A DNA stretch of 64,000 nucleotides from Polymorphum gilvum SL003B-26A1 (lineage in GTDB: Bacteria > Pseudomonadota > Alphaproteobacteria > Rhizobiales > Stappiaceae): positions 1,069,001 to 1,133,000 of the forward strand of contig NC_015259.1 in assembly GCF_000192745.1 (NCBI RefSeq), read 5' to 3'. Below, in pieces: positions 27,147 to 36,531 of the stretch. The notes beneath the pieces are model-generated. The model ran no database searches. It was not told where the DNA came from and was given only the letters and a program-made list of their open reading frames with translations. A program made the position numbers and the translations under genes. Within the stretch, counting starts at the first letter, position 1, and each line of letters starts with the position of its first letter.

Positions 27147-28109
27147 ATGCTCCGAGCCCTTCTTCTTGCCTCCGCCTGCCTCGTCGTAACGCCGGCGCTT
27201 GCCAACAAGGTCTTTGTCTCGAACGAGAAAGGCAACACGATCACCGTGCTCGACAGCACGACGAACGAGGTGATCGCTACCTTCCCGGGCGGCCAGCGGC
27301 CGCGCGGCATCACCATCTCGCCGGACGGCAAGGAACTCTACGTCTGCGCTTCGGACGACGACCTGGTGCGGGTGTTCGATCCGGAAACCTACCAGGAACT
27401 ACACACCCTGCCGTCCGGGCCGGATCCCGAGCTGTTCGTGCTGCATCCGTCGGGCAATCCGCTCTTCATTGCCAACGAGGACGACAACATCGTCACAGTG
27501 GTCGACGTGAAGACGCGCAAGGTGCTGGCAGAGATCCCGGTCGGCGTCGAGCCGGAGGGCATGGGCGTCAGCCCGGACGGCAAGATCGTGGTCAACACGT
27601 CCGAGACGACGAACATGGCGCATTTCATCGACACGGAGACTTATGAGATCGTCCAGAACGTGCTGGTCGACCAGCGTCCCCGCTTCGCCCAGTTCACCGC
27701 CGACGGCTCGCGTCTCTACGTCAGCGCGGAAATCGGCGGCACGGTCAGCGTGATCGACCCGACCAGCGGCGAGATCGTCAAGAAGATCACCTTCGAGGTG
27801 CCCGGCGTCGTGCCGGAAGCCCTCCAGCCGGTGGGCGTGCGCGTGACCAGCGACGGCAAGAAGGTGTTCGTCGCGCTCGGTCCGGCGAACCGGGTCGCGG
27901 TCGTCAACGGGGATACGCTCGAAGTCGACAAGTACCTGCTGGTCGGCCAGCGCGTCTGGCAGCTCGCCTTCACGCCGGACGAGAAGTGGCTCTACACCAC
28001 CAACGGCAATTCCAACGACGTGTCGATCATCGACGTGGAGGAACTGAAGGTCGTCAAGTCCGTCCAGGTCGGCGAACAGCCGTGGGGCGTCGTAGTGGCG
28101 CCGAACTGA
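27147..28109 (+). CDS. PQQ-dependent catabolism-associated beta-propeller protein
   Basis: Exported propeller of 320 residues with signal peptide ending TPALANKVF. YVTN-type repeats such as NTITVLDSTTNEVIATFPGG and RPRGITISPDGKELYV recur about every 42 residues, giving seven blades. It is 11 bases after the binding protein gene and 21 bases before the next secreted protein gene. It is distinct from the minus-strand propeller at 23767-24705 but of the same class. Role unknown; co-occurrence with PQQ dehydrogenases is established for the family. Confidence 0.92.
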   Translation: MLRALLLASACLVVTPALANKVFVSNEKGNTITVLDSTTNEVIATFPGGQRPRGITISPDGKELYVCASDDDLVRVFDPETYQELHTLPSGPDPELFVLHPSGNPLFIANEDDNIVTVVDVKTRKVLAEIPVGVEPEGMGVSPDGKIVVNTSETTNMAHFIDTETYEIVQNVLVDQRPRFAQFTADGSRLYVSAEIGGTVSVIDPTSGEIVKKITFEVPGVVPEALQPVGVRVTSDGKKVFVALGPANRVAVVNGDTLEVDKYLLVGQRVWQLAFTPDEKWLYTTNGNSNDVSIIDVEELKVVKSVQVGEQPWGVVVAPN

Positions 28110-28130
28110 CCGAATACCAGGGAGGAACAG

Positions 28131-28559
28131 ATGAAAAAGACCGTACTTGCTTTCGTCGCCGCTGTGCTCGCGACGCCGGCTGCCGCCCATGATTACGGCT
28201 TTGCCGGTCTGCTGTCGAAGAACAACCGCGAGACGCTGGCGCCGCTGACGCTTGCCTCCGGCAAGCCGGTCGCCGAGGCACCGTACATGCTCAAGTCGGG
28301 AATGTACTACAAGATCAAGATGGTCGCCGACGGGTCGGCGGAACTGGCATTGTCCGGCGGCGAGTTCTTCCGCGCGGTCTGGGTCAACGAGATCGTCATC
28401 AACAAGATCGAGGTGCGGCCCATGGGCGTGCACAGCATCGAGTTCGACGCCGGCGGCGAAGCGGAGATGTCCTTCATCGCCATCAAGCCCGGGACCTACG
28501 AACTCAGCATCCCCGGATCGACCGGCGACACCCAGAAGGCCGTCTTCGTCATCCAGTAG
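28131..28559 (+). CDS. Small secreted protein of unknown function
   Basis: Protein of 142 residues with signal peptide to TPAAAHDYG. The mature part looks all-beta, like a cupredoxin- or Ig-type sandwich (MYYKIKMVADGSAELAL, GTYELSIPG), but lacks a Cys-Met-His copper site. No cysteines are present. GGGAGGAACAG precedes the ATG. It sits between the propeller and the acidic PepSY-like protein in one operon, so a periplasmic accessory role in XoxF function or lanthanide handling is plausible but unproven. Confidence 0.82.
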   Translation: MKKTVLAFVAAVLATPAAAHDYGFAGLLSKNNRETLAPLTLASGKPVAEAPYMLKSGMYYKIKMVADGSAELALSGGEFFRAVWVNEIVINKIEVRPMGVHSIEFDAGGEAEMSFIAIKPGTYELSIPGSTGDTQKAVFVIQ

Positions 28560-28608
28560 GAGAACCGGCGCCGTCCGCATCCCCGAGACCTGAAAGAGGA
28601 GGAATACA

Positions 28609-28860
28609 ATGTTGCGCGCATTTGCCCTGTCCGCCACGTTCGCCGTCGGCCTCGCCGCTCCGGCCTTCGCCGACGATCCGACGCCGGAGGCGGTCGAGAA
28701 GATCAATGCCCTGCTCGCCTCGATGAACTGCGAAATCGACGAGGACGACATCGAGATGGAGGATGGCGGCTATGACCTCGACGACGTCCAGTGTGCCGAC
28801 GGTCAGTACGACATGAAGCTCAACGCCAACTTCGAGGTGACCGACCGGCGCAAGGAATAG
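28609..28860 (+). CDS. Tiny very acidic PepSY-like periplasmic protein, candidate lanthanide binder
   Basis: Protein of 83 residues with signal peptide ending PAFADDPT. The mature 62 residues carry 20 Asp/Glu. The pattern EAVEKINALL then DDGGY-like (EDGGYDLDDV), CADGQYDMKLN and a final FEVTDRRKE fits one PepSY domain. Two cysteines could form a disulfide. Lanpepsy of Methylobacillus, a periplasmic lanthanide-binding protein, is built from PepSY domains, so this protein beside xoxF is a good lanthanide-binding candidate. It has no EF-hand, so it is not lanmodulin. GAGGAGG precedes the start. Binding is inferred, not shown. Confidence 0.82.
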   Translation: MLRAFALSATFAVGLAAPAFADDPTPEAVEKINALLASMNCEIDEDDIEMEDGGYDLDDVQCADGQYDMKLNANFEVTDRRKE

Positions 28861-28895
28861 GCATGTAGACATGGGTCCGAAAGGGCGATGACGAC

Positions 28896-28925
28896 GGAGG
28901 CCCGGCCTGCGCATGCCGGGCCTCC
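28896..28925 (+). terminator. Hairpin after the PepSY-like gene
   Basis: GGAGGCCCGGC (28896-28906) and GCCGGGCCTCC (28915-28925) form a perfect 11-bp stem with an 8-base loop, 36 bases after the stop. Only a short pyrimidine stretch follows instead of a T-run, so it may be a weak or Rho-assisted terminator. Confidence 0.6.
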
Positions 28926-29028
28926 GGCCTCTTCGGTCCCGACCTGCTTGGGTTCCGGTGCGATCCGGTCCAGATGACTGCCGCAGGGCCTCGTCCCGGA
29001 CAGTGCTACGGTCGCCGCACGGGCGGCC

Positions 29029-29067
29029 TGACAGTAGCGTGACAGGGGCCTGACAAGGGGCCTGACA
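29029..29067 (+). repeat. Phased TGACA direct repeats upstream of the PQQ-system ABC exporter
   Basis: TGACA starts at 29029, 29040, 29051 and 29063, so the spacing is 11, 11 and 12 bases, about one helix turn. The last two units share GGGGCC spacers. It lies 62-100 bases upstream of the exporter ATPase gene and could be an array of activator sites or just a short tandem duplication. Confidence 0.55.
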
Positions 29068-29129
29068 GGGGCGGCGGATGTCGTAGGACTTCGGCCCGTT
29101 CCTGCCGAAATTTTTCCGGGTTACTCAGA

Positions 29130-29861
29130 ATGACCGCATTGCAGATCACCGGCGTCCGCCATTCCTTCGGCAAGACCAGGGCGCTCGACGACGTGTCGCT
29201 GAGCGTGAAGGAAGGCTCGTTCACGGCCCTTCTCGGCGTCAACGGCGCCGGCAAGACGACGTTGTTCTCGCTGATCACACGGCTCTACGACAACGTGTCG
29301 GGCGAGATTCTGGTGTGCGGCTACGACGTGCGGCGCCGGCCCGGGCCGGCGCTGGCCTCGCTCGGCGTCGTGTTCCAGTCGAGCGCCATGGACCGAGACC
29401 TGACCGTGCGTCAGAACCTCACCTATCACGCAGCGTTGCACGGGCTCGGGCGGGCCGAGACGCGCCGGCGCATCGACGAGGCGACGACGCTGGTCGCCAT
29501 CGCCGACCGTCTCGACAGCCGGGTCTCGGCGCTGTCGGGCGGGCAGCAGCGGCGGGCCGAGATCGCGCGCGCCCTGATGCACGGGCCGCGGCTGCTGTTG
29601 CTCGACGAACCGACGGTGGGTCTCGACGTGAAGTCTCGCATCGAAGTCGTGGCGCTGGTGCGCCGCCTGGTCGAGCAGGAAGGCGTCGCGGCGCTGTGGG
29701 CGACGCATATCCTCGACGAGATCGAGCCCGACGACGACGTCGTCGTGCTGCACAAGGGGCGGGTGCTGGCGCAGGGTACAGCGGGTGCACTTGCCGGAGC
29801 GGAGGGCCTGTCGGAGGCGTTCCTGCGCCTGACCGGGCTCAACGCGGAGGCGGCGGCATGA
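29130..29861 (+). CDS. ABC transporter ATP-binding protein, PQQ-dependent alcohol dehydrogenase system
   Basis: Cytoplasmic ATPase of 243 residues for an ABC-2-type exporter. Walker A GVNGAGKTT, signature LSGGQQRRAEIARAL, Walker B LLLLDEPTVGLD, and switch His in ATHILDEIE. It belongs to the group found beside PQQ-linked alcohol oxidation genes and pairs with the permease that overlaps its stop by ATGA. No good Shine-Dalgarno sequence is visible before the ATG. The exported substrate is unknown. Confidence 0.92.
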   Translation: MTALQITGVRHSFGKTRALDDVSLSVKEGSFTALLGVNGAGKTTLFSLITRLYDNVSGEILVCGYDVRRRPGPALASLGVVFQSSAMDRDLTVRQNLTYHAALHGLGRAETRRRIDEATTLVAIADRLDSRVSALSGGQQRRAEIARALMHGPRLLLLDEPTVGLDVKSRIEVVALVRRLVEQEGVAALWATHILDEIEPDDDVVVLHKGRVLAQGTAGALAGAEGLSEAFLRLTGLNAEAAA

Positions 29862-30667
29862 CCCGGCTCGGCTGGTGCGGCCGCCTGATCGCCTTCCGCG
29901 GCATCGTCTGGCGCGAGGGTCTGCGCTTCACCCGTCAGCGCGAGCGCTTCCTGTCCGCGCTGGTGCGCCCGCTGGTGTGGCTGTTCATCTTCGCGGCCGG
30001 CTTCCGCGCCGTGCTCGGCCTGTCGATCACGCCGCCCTACGAGACCTACGTGCTCTACGAGGTCTACGTGACGCCGGGCCTGTGCGCCATGATCCAGCTG
30101 TTCAACGGCATGCAGTCGTCGCTGTCGATGGTCTACGACCGCGAGACGGGCGCCATGCGCGTGCTGCTGGTCAGTCCCTATCCGCGCTGGTTCCTGCTGA
30201 CCTCCAAGCTGCTGGCCGGTGTCGCCGTGTCGGTCGTGCAGGTCTATGCCTTCCTCGCCATCGCCTGGTTCTGGGAGGTCGAGCCGCCGGTGCTCGGTTA
30301 CCTCGCAGTGCTGCCGGCGCTGATCCTGTCGGGCATGATGCTTGGCGCGCTCGGCCTGCTGATCTCCTCGACGATCCGGCAGTTGGAAAACTTCGCCGGG
30401 GTGATGAACTTCGTCATCTTCCCGATGTTCTTCGCCTCGACGGCGCTCTACCCGCTGTGGCGCCTGCGCGATTCCAGCGTGCTGCTGGCCGACATCTGCG
30501 CCCTCAACCCGTTCACTTATGCCGTCGAACTGATCCGCTTCGCCCTCTACCTGCAGGTCGACTGGACGTCGCTGGCGGTGGTGGCCAGCTGCACGGCGGT
30601 GTTCCTCGGCGGGGCGATCTATGCCTACGATCCGAGCAAGGGGCTGATCCGGCTGCGCCGGGGATAG
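29858..30667 (+). CDS. pedC: ABC-2-type permease, PedC-like
   Basis: Inner-membrane permease of 269 residues with six hydrophobic segments. The ABC-2 signature region LISSTIRQLENFAGVMNFVIFPMFFASTALYPLW is split here by the conserved Pro and aromatic residues. It resembles PedC of the Pseudomonas phenylethanol (ped) PQQ-alcohol cluster. The start overlaps the ATPase stop (ATGA), so the two are coupled. Together with the binding-like protein at 25948 it forms the PQQ-associated transporter, which may export a product or help deliver a cofactor or metal chelator. Confidence 0.9.
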   Translation: MTRLGWCGRLIAFRGIVWREGLRFTRQRERFLSALVRPLVWLFIFAAGFRAVLGLSITPPYETYVLYEVYVTPGLCAMIQLFNGMQSSLSMVYDRETGAMRVLLVSPYPRWFLLTSKLLAGVAVSVVQVYAFLAIAWFWEVEPPVLGYLAVLPALILSGMMLGALGLLISSTIRQLENFAGVMNFVIFPMFFASTALYPLWRLRDSSVLLADICALNPFTYAVELIRFALYLQVDWTSLAVVASCTAVFLGGAIYAYDPSKGLIRLRRG

Positions 30668-30762
30668 GCGGGCGACATCGGCGCCGATTGATCGACCGCA
30701 AGTCGTGATTGTTGCGGATCGCCGATGATGGCATCAATGGCCATCGAACTCCCGGACCTCGC

Positions 30763-31518
<756 letters not shown>

Positions 31519-31523
31519 ACGGC

Positions 31524-33887
31524 ATGCGCGTCCTCGACCGCAAGCTCATGCGCGACCTCGTCCACCTCAAGGGCCAGGTGCTGGCGATCGCGGTGGTGAT
31601 CGCCACCGGCGTCGGCATGATGGTCATGTCGCTCGGCAACATCCAGTCGCTGGAGGCCACCGCCGAGGCCTATTACGAGCGCTACCGCTTCGCCGACGTG
31701 TTCGCCACCGTCAAGCGGGCGCCGAAGGACCTCGCCCGCCGCATCGCGGACCTCCCCGGCGTGCAGAGCGTCGAGCCGCGGATCGTCAGGTACGCGCTGC
31801 TCGACATCGCCGGCTTCGACGCGCCGGTTACCGGGCTGCTTTCGTCGCTGCCGCGCGGCGGCCAGCCGCTACTCAACCGCCTGGCGCTGCAGCAGGGCCG
31901 GCTGCCCGATCCGCTCCGGCCCGAGGAGGCAGTGCTGAACGCGCGCTTCGCCGAGGCGCACGGGCTCGGTCTCGGCGACAGCCTGCAGGCGGTGATCAAC
32001 ACCCGCAAACGCACGCTGCGCGTGGTCGGCGTCGCGCTGTCGCCGGAACACAGCTACGCCATCGGCCCGGGCATGCTGATGCCTGACGACAAGCGCTACG
32101 GCGTGCTGTGGATGGGCGAGGCGGCGCTGGCCGGCGCCTTCGACCTCGACAACGCCTTCAACGACGTGTCGCTGACGCTGCTGCCGGGTACGGATCCCGA
32201 GGCGGTGATCGACCGGCTGGACCTGCTGCTGGAGCGCTACGGCGGCACCGGCGCCTATGCGCGCAAGGACCAGCTGTCGAACTGGTTCCTGCAGAGCGAG
32301 ATCGACCAGCTCTCGACCATGGCGGCGCTGTTACCGAGCATCTTCCTCGCGGTCGCGGCGTTCCTGACCAATGTCGTGGTCGACCGGTTGATCGCCATCG
32401 AGCGCGGGGTCGTCGGCCTGCTCAAGGCGTTCGGCTATTCCGATCTGGAGGTTGGCTGGCACTATATCAAGCTGGTGATGGCGATCGCGGTCATCGGCAT
32501 CGTGCTCGGCTCGGGTCTGGGCGCGTTGCTCGGGCACTACATGACCAGCCTCTACGCCGACTTCTATTCGTTCCCGTTCCTGTTGTTCCGGCCGCAGCCG
32601 GACAGTTTCCTCATTGCCGGCGGCTTCAGCCTCGCCGCGGCGCTGCTCGGAACTGCCTCGGCAGTGTGGCGTGCGGTGCGGCTCGCGCCGGCGGAGGCGA
32701 TGCGGCCGCCGTCGCCGCCGGTGTTCACGCGCACGGCGTTGAGCAGGAGCTGGATCGCGGCGCAACTCGACCAGCCGACGCGGATGATCTTCCGCCAGGT
32801 GCTGCGCTGGCCGCTGCGCTCGGGCCTGACTGTGCTCGGCATCGCCATGGCGGTCGCCGTGCTGATCATCTCCCTGCAATGGGCGGATTCGATCAACCGA
32901 CTGGTCGACATCCAGTTCTTCGCCTCGCAGCGCCAGGACGCGACCATCAGTCTGGCGGAGGTGCGCTCGAGTCAGGTCGAGCACAGCTTCCGCGCCATGC
33001 CCGGCGTGATGGCGGTGGAAGGCGAGCGCAGCGTTGCCGCGCGCGCGCGGTCCGGACCGCGCGAGAAACGCATCAGCCTGACCGGCGTGCCGGCGGAGCA
33101 AAGCCTGACGCTGATCTACGACGAGACGATCGGGGCGGTCGGCACGCCGGAGGACGGGCTCGTGCTATCGCGCAAGCTGGCCGAAATCCTCGACGTCCGG
33201 CTCGGCGACCGCGTCACGCTGGAGGTCCTGGAGGGGCGTCGGCCGGTGCTGGAGGTGCCGGTGGTGCGCATCTTCGACACCTATCTCGGCTATCCGGCCT
33301 ATATCCGGCTGGAGGCGCTGAACCGGATGATGGGCGAAAGGCCGGCCGTGAACACGGTGCATCTTCTGTTTGACGACGCCAGGCGGGCCGAGCTGTTTGC
33401 CCGGCTCAAGGACACGCCCGGCGTCGCCTTCGTCAACCTGCGCGAGGCGGCGGTGGCAACCTTCCACGAGACGATGGCCGAAACGCTGCTGATCTTCACC
33501 GGCCTATTCAGCGGCTTTGCCGCTGCGCTCGCCATCGGTGTGGTCTACAACGCGGCGCGCATCGCGCTGTCGGAACGGGCGCGCGAATTCGCCACGCTGA
33601 GGGTGATCGGCTTCACGCGCTTCGAGATTTCCTACATCCTGCTCGGCCAGAGCCTGCTGCTGGCGCTGCTGGCGATGCCGATCGGCTGCGTCATCGGCTA
33701 TCTTCTTGCCACCTATCTTGCGGCTGCGTTCGATACGGAATTGTTCAGGATCCCGGCGGTCGTCGAGCCGTCGACCTATGGGTACGCCGTCCTGGTCACC
33801 CTGGCGGCGGCCGCCGGCGCCGCGCTGATGGTGCGCCGCCGCCTCGACCACCTCGACCTGATCGCCGTGCTGAAGACCCGGGAGTAA
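31524..33887 (+). CDS. FtsX/MacB-type ABC permease with two FtsX domains
   Basis: Inner-membrane protein of 787 residues. An N-terminal helix (LAIAVVIATGVGMMVMSLG) is followed by a large periplasmic domain, an FtsX helix bundle near 275-400, a second periplasmic domain, and a C-terminal FtsX bundle near 660-780 (LSERAREFATLRVIGFT). The duplicated FtsX layout fits lipoprotein or macrolide-type extruders. An alternative GTG start at 31515 overlaps the ATPase stop. Works with the adaptor encoded 4 bases downstream. Substrate unknown. Confidence 0.9.
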   Translation: MRVLDRKLMRDLVHLKGQVLAIAVVIATGVGMMVMSLGNIQSLEATAEAYYERYRFADVFATVKRAPKDLARRIADLPGVQSVEPRIVRYALLDIAGFDAPVTGLLSSLPRGGQPLLNRLALQQGRLPDPLRPEEAVLNARFAEAHGLGLGDSLQAVINTRKRTLRVVGVALSPEHSYAIGPGMLMPDDKRYGVLWMGEAALAGAFDLDNAFNDVSLTLLPGTDPEAVIDRLDLLLERYGGTGAYARKDQLSNWFLQSEIDQLSTMAALLPSIFLAVAAFLTNVVVDRLIAIERGVVGLLKAFGYSDLEVGWHYIKLVMAIAVIGIVLGSGLGALLGHYMTSLYADFYSFPFLLFRPQPDSFLIAGGFSLAAALLGTASAVWRAVRLAPAEAMRPPSPPVFTRTALSRSWIAAQLDQPTRMIFRQVLRWPLRSGLTVLGIAMAVAVLIISLQWADSINRLVDIQFFASQRQDATISLAEVRSSQVEHSFRAMPGVMAVEGERSVAARARSGPREKRISLTGVPAEQSLTLIYDETIGAVGTPEDGLVLSRKLAEILDVRLGDRVTLEVLEGRRPVLEVPVVRIFDTYLGYPAYIRLEALNRMMGERPAVNTVHLLFDDARRAELFARLKDTPGVAFVNLREAAVATFHETMAETLLIFTGLFSGFAAALAIGVVYNAARIALSERAREFATLRVIGFTRFEISYILLGQSLLLALLAMPIGCVIGYLLATYLAAAFDTELFRIPAVVEPSTYGYAVLVTLAAAAGAALMVRRRLDHLDLIAVLKTRE

Positions 33888-33891
33888 CGAC

Positions 33892-35109
33892 ATGCGCGTC
33901 GCCCTTCGACGGATCCTGCTGTGGGGCACGCTCGCCGCCGTGTCGGCGGCCGGCGTCGCCTACATGATGTGGCCGCGGCCGATCCCCGTCGACCTCGCCG
34001 TCGTGGCCGAAGGGCCGCTGCGCGTCACGGTTGACGAGGAAGGCCGCACGCGGATCCGGGACATCTACGAGGTCTCGGCGCCGGTGGCCGGCCGGCTTCT
34101 GCGCATCGGCCTGCGCGCCGGCGACGACGTCGAGGCGGACCGGACGCTGATCGCGGAACTGCAGCCGATCGATCCGGGGTTCAGGGACCTGCGGACCGAG
34201 GCTGAACTGCGCGCCGCGGTGCAGGCCGCGATCGCCGGCCTGGATCTCGCCCGGGCCAACGTGGAGCGCAGCTATGCCCAGCTCGCCTTCGCCGAGGCGG
34301 ATCTGCAACGGGCTGAACAGCTGGCCGGGCGGGGCACGGTCTCGACGCGCCAGCTGGAAGAAGCGCAACTGGCGGTGCGCACGGCCAAGGCCGAGGTCGC
34401 CCAGGCGGAAGCGACCGCCGAGATGCGCAAGCACGAACTGGAGCGGTCGCGCAGCTTGCTGCTGTCGCCGGTCGACGCGATCGGCCGGCGCGGTGACTGC
34501 CCGTGCGTGCCGGTGTATTCCCCGGTCGACGGCAAGGTGTTGCGCGTGCTGCAGGAAAGCGAGGTCGTCGTCGAGGCGGGCGCCACGCTGGTCGAGATCG
34601 GCGACCCGCGCAATCTTGAGATCGTCATCGACCTGCTGTCTGCCGACGCGGTGAAGGTCGAACCGGGCCAGAGGGTAATTCTGGAATCCTGGGGAGGGCA
34701 GAGCGCGCTCAACGGCGTGGTCACCCGCATTGAGCCCTTCGGCTTCACCAAGGTGTCCGCGCTCGGCATCGAGGAACAACGCGTCAACGTGCGGGTGGCG
34801 CTGACCGATCCGTCCGAGGCCTATGCCCGGCTCGCCCACGGGTTCCGGGTCGAGGCGGCGATCGTGCAGTGGGAGGCGGACCGGGTGCTCAAACTGCCGT
34901 TGACCGCGCTGTTCCGCCGCGATGGCCAATGGACCGTTTTCGCCGTCGTCGACGGCAGGGCGCGGGAGCGGCGGGTCGAGATCGGACACGGCAACGGACT
35001 GGAGGTCGAGATCCTGTCGGGGCTCGCTGCCGGCGACACGGTGATCGTGCACCCCAGCGATCGGGTCGTCGACGGCATCGCCGTAGTCGAGCGGCAGCTG
35101 GAGCGCTGA
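33892..35109 (+). CDS. HlyD/MacA-like periplasmic adaptor
   Basis: Membrane-anchored adaptor of 405 residues: an N-terminal helix (LLWGTLAAVSAAGVAYMMW), a split lipoyl/barrel-sandwich domain (YEVSAPVAGRLLRIGLRAGDDVEAD and YSPVDGKVLRVLQESEVVVEAG), a coiled-coil hairpin between them (ANVERSYAQLAFAEADLQRAEQLA), and a beta-barrel. It would link the MacB-like permease to an outer-membrane channel, which is not encoded here. A Cys pair (GDCPCVP) between the hairpin and the second lipoyl half is unusual. Last gene of the efflux operon. Confidence 0.9.
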   Translation: MRVALRRILLWGTLAAVSAAGVAYMMWPRPIPVDLAVVAEGPLRVTVDEEGRTRIRDIYEVSAPVAGRLLRIGLRAGDDVEADRTLIAELQPIDPGFRDLRTEAELRAAVQAAIAGLDLARANVERSYAQLAFAEADLQRAEQLAGRGTVSTRQLEEAQLAVRTAKAEVAQAEATAEMRKHELERSRSLLLSPVDAIGRRGDCPCVPVYSPVDGKVLRVLQESEVVVEAGATLVEIGDPRNLEIVIDLLSADAVKVEPGQRVILESWGGQSALNGVVTRIEPFGFTKVSALGIEEQRVNVRVALTDPSEAYARLAHGFRVEAAIVQWEADRVLKLPLTALFRRDGQWTVFAVVDGRARERRVEIGHGNGLEVEILSGLAAGDTVIVHPSDRVVDGIAVVERQLER

Positions 35110-35122
35110 GGCCGGGCCTCAG
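35106..35122. terminator. 17-bp palindrome covering both convergent stop codons
   Basis: CTGAGGCCGGGCCTCAG contains the TGA of the adaptor gene and, on the other strand, the TGA of the LacI gene. It could fold in RNA from either strand. No T-run follows on either side, so termination is only possible, not strong. Confidence 0.4.
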
Positions 35123-36171
35123 GGGCGCGGGGCAGGCCCGGAGGACTGGCGCACGACCAACTCGACCGGCAGCACCTTGTGGCCATCCGGCGGAAGGGTG
35201 CCGTTCTCGATCATCGCCAGGATCATGCGCGCGGCATTGCGGCCGATCTCGTAGTGCTGGATGCGGATCGTGGTCAGCGGTGGGTCGATGCGGTCGACAA
35301 GTGCCATGTCGTTGAAGCCGGTGACCGAGATGTCCTCCGGCACCTTCAGGCCGCGCCGCTTGAACGCGGCGATGGCACCGATGGCGAGGCGGTCATTGGC
35401 ACAGAGTGCGGCCGTCACCGGCGTGCCCTTGGCCAGGATCTGTTCGGCGCAGCGCTCGCCCTCCGCCTCGTTGAAGCTTTCTGCATAGACGATCACCGGC
35501 GGCTCGGCCTGCTCCAGGATTTCGGCGTGGTAGCGCGCGAAAGCCTCGGCGCGCAGCTTGCCGGTGGACAGCGATTGCGGACCGGCGATGTGCACGATGC
35601 GCCGGTGGCCGAGTGCGACCAGATGGGTGAGGATGCGCTTGATGCCGAAATCGTCGTCGTTGGTCACCGAGGGCACGGACGGATCGTCAAGGCGCCGGTT
35701 GACGGTGACGATCGGAAAGCCGCGCTGGGCCATGCGCGCGATATGGGCGTCCTGGCGCGGCACGCTGGCGGCGATGATGCCGTCGACGCCACGCGCGATC
35801 AGGGTTTCCGTCAGCTGTTCCTCGCGGTCGGCGTCACCATCGGTGTTGACCATTATCGCGGCGTAACCCTGGGCGGCAAGTTCGTCCTCGATGCCGCGGA
35901 AGATCGGCGGGAACAGCAGGTTGGTTATGTCGGGAATGACGACGCCGATCGTCTTGGTCCGGTTGGTCCGTAGCGACGAGGCGATGCTGTTCGGGCGGTA
36001 GTTCAACTCCCGGCAGACAGCCCGGATCTTCTCCTTCACCTCGTCGCGAATGAGGTGATCGGCATTCGGATCCAGGGTTCGCGACACCGTCGACACATGT
36101 ACGCCGGCGAGGCGGGCGACATCCTTCAGCGTCGGCCGTTTCTTCCGCTCGGGTGGTGTGCGGTCGTCCAT
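35119..36171 (-). CDS. LacI-family transcriptional regulator
   Basis: DNA-binding repressor of 350 residues. N-terminal LacI helix-turn-helix (TLKDVARLAGVHVSTVSRTLD), hinge NYRPNSIASSLR, then a periplasmic-binding-like ligand domain (TIGVVIPDITN, VTGFNDM, PPLTTIRI). The start MDDRTPPERKK at 36171 has AGGGGACGA before it. Two LacI-type palindromes lie in its own upstream region and two more in the livK/dehydrogenase promoter region 12 kb away, so it probably controls the whole 36.6-51.1 kb set. The effector is unknown. Confidence 0.93.
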   Translation of the reverse strand: MDDRTPPERKKRPTLKDVARLAGVHVSTVSRTLDPNADHLIRDEVKEKIRAVCRELNYRPNSIASSLRTNRTKTIGVVIPDITNLLFPPIFRGIEDELAAQGYAAIMVNTDGDADREEQLTETLIARGVDGIIAASVPRQDAHIARMAQRGFPIVTVNRRLDDPSVPSVTNDDDFGIKRILTHLVALGHRRIVHIAGPQSLSTGKLRAEAFARYHAEILEQAEPPVIVYAESFNEAEGERCAEQILAKGTPVTAALCANDRLAIGAIAAFKRRGLKVPEDISVTGFNDMALVDRIDPPLTTIRIQHYEIGRNAARMILAMIENGTLPPDGHKVLPVELVVRQSSGPAPRP

Positions 36172-36301
36172 TCGTCCCCTTGATCCGATCCGTAGTCTTC
36201 TTCGCGACAAGGTTTAGCCGGTTTTACACGGCCGTGTCAGCCGCCTTGACCAGCGGTTCCTTGCGACAAAAGGCTTCTTTGGTAACAATATAGCAGGACT
36301 G

Positions 36302-36315
36302 TGCAAACGTTTGTA
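36302..36315. promoter_or_regulatory. LacI-type operator 1
   Basis: TGCAAACGTTTGTA, an almost perfect palindrome around the central CG typical of LacI/GalR-family sites. It lies about 130 bases upstream of the repressor gene start, nearer to it than operator 2. Confidence 0.7.
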
Positions 36316-36513
36316 AGAAGTTGTTTCCAAAGACGCTGGGACGGTTTTTCGATTTCCTCCTCCGTGCAGCGCAACGGCGGCGACGTCAGGATTGAGTGGG
36401 AGCTGCCTTCAAGGCGATCCATCAGACGGAAAAGGCGTTTTCCCGTCCGGTTACCGATCTGGGCGCGCCTTGCGGCAGAATCCTCATTGACAGAAGCAAT
36501 CGGGCACGGTTTA

Positions 36514-36531
36514 TATGCAATCGATTGCATA
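36514..36531. promoter_or_regulatory. LacI-type operator 2
   Basis: TATGCAATCGATTGCATA is a perfect 18-bp palindrome with the central CG. It lies about 70 bases before the M24 gene start, a classic repressor position. Confidence 0.78.

Noticed and set aside
28609-28860. Lanmodulin
   Set aside because: No EF-hand loops (D-x-D-x-D-G pattern) are present; the spacing fits a PepSY domain instead.
29029-29067. CRISPR-like array
   Set aside because: Repeat units are only 5-11 bases with near-identical spacers; no cas genes.
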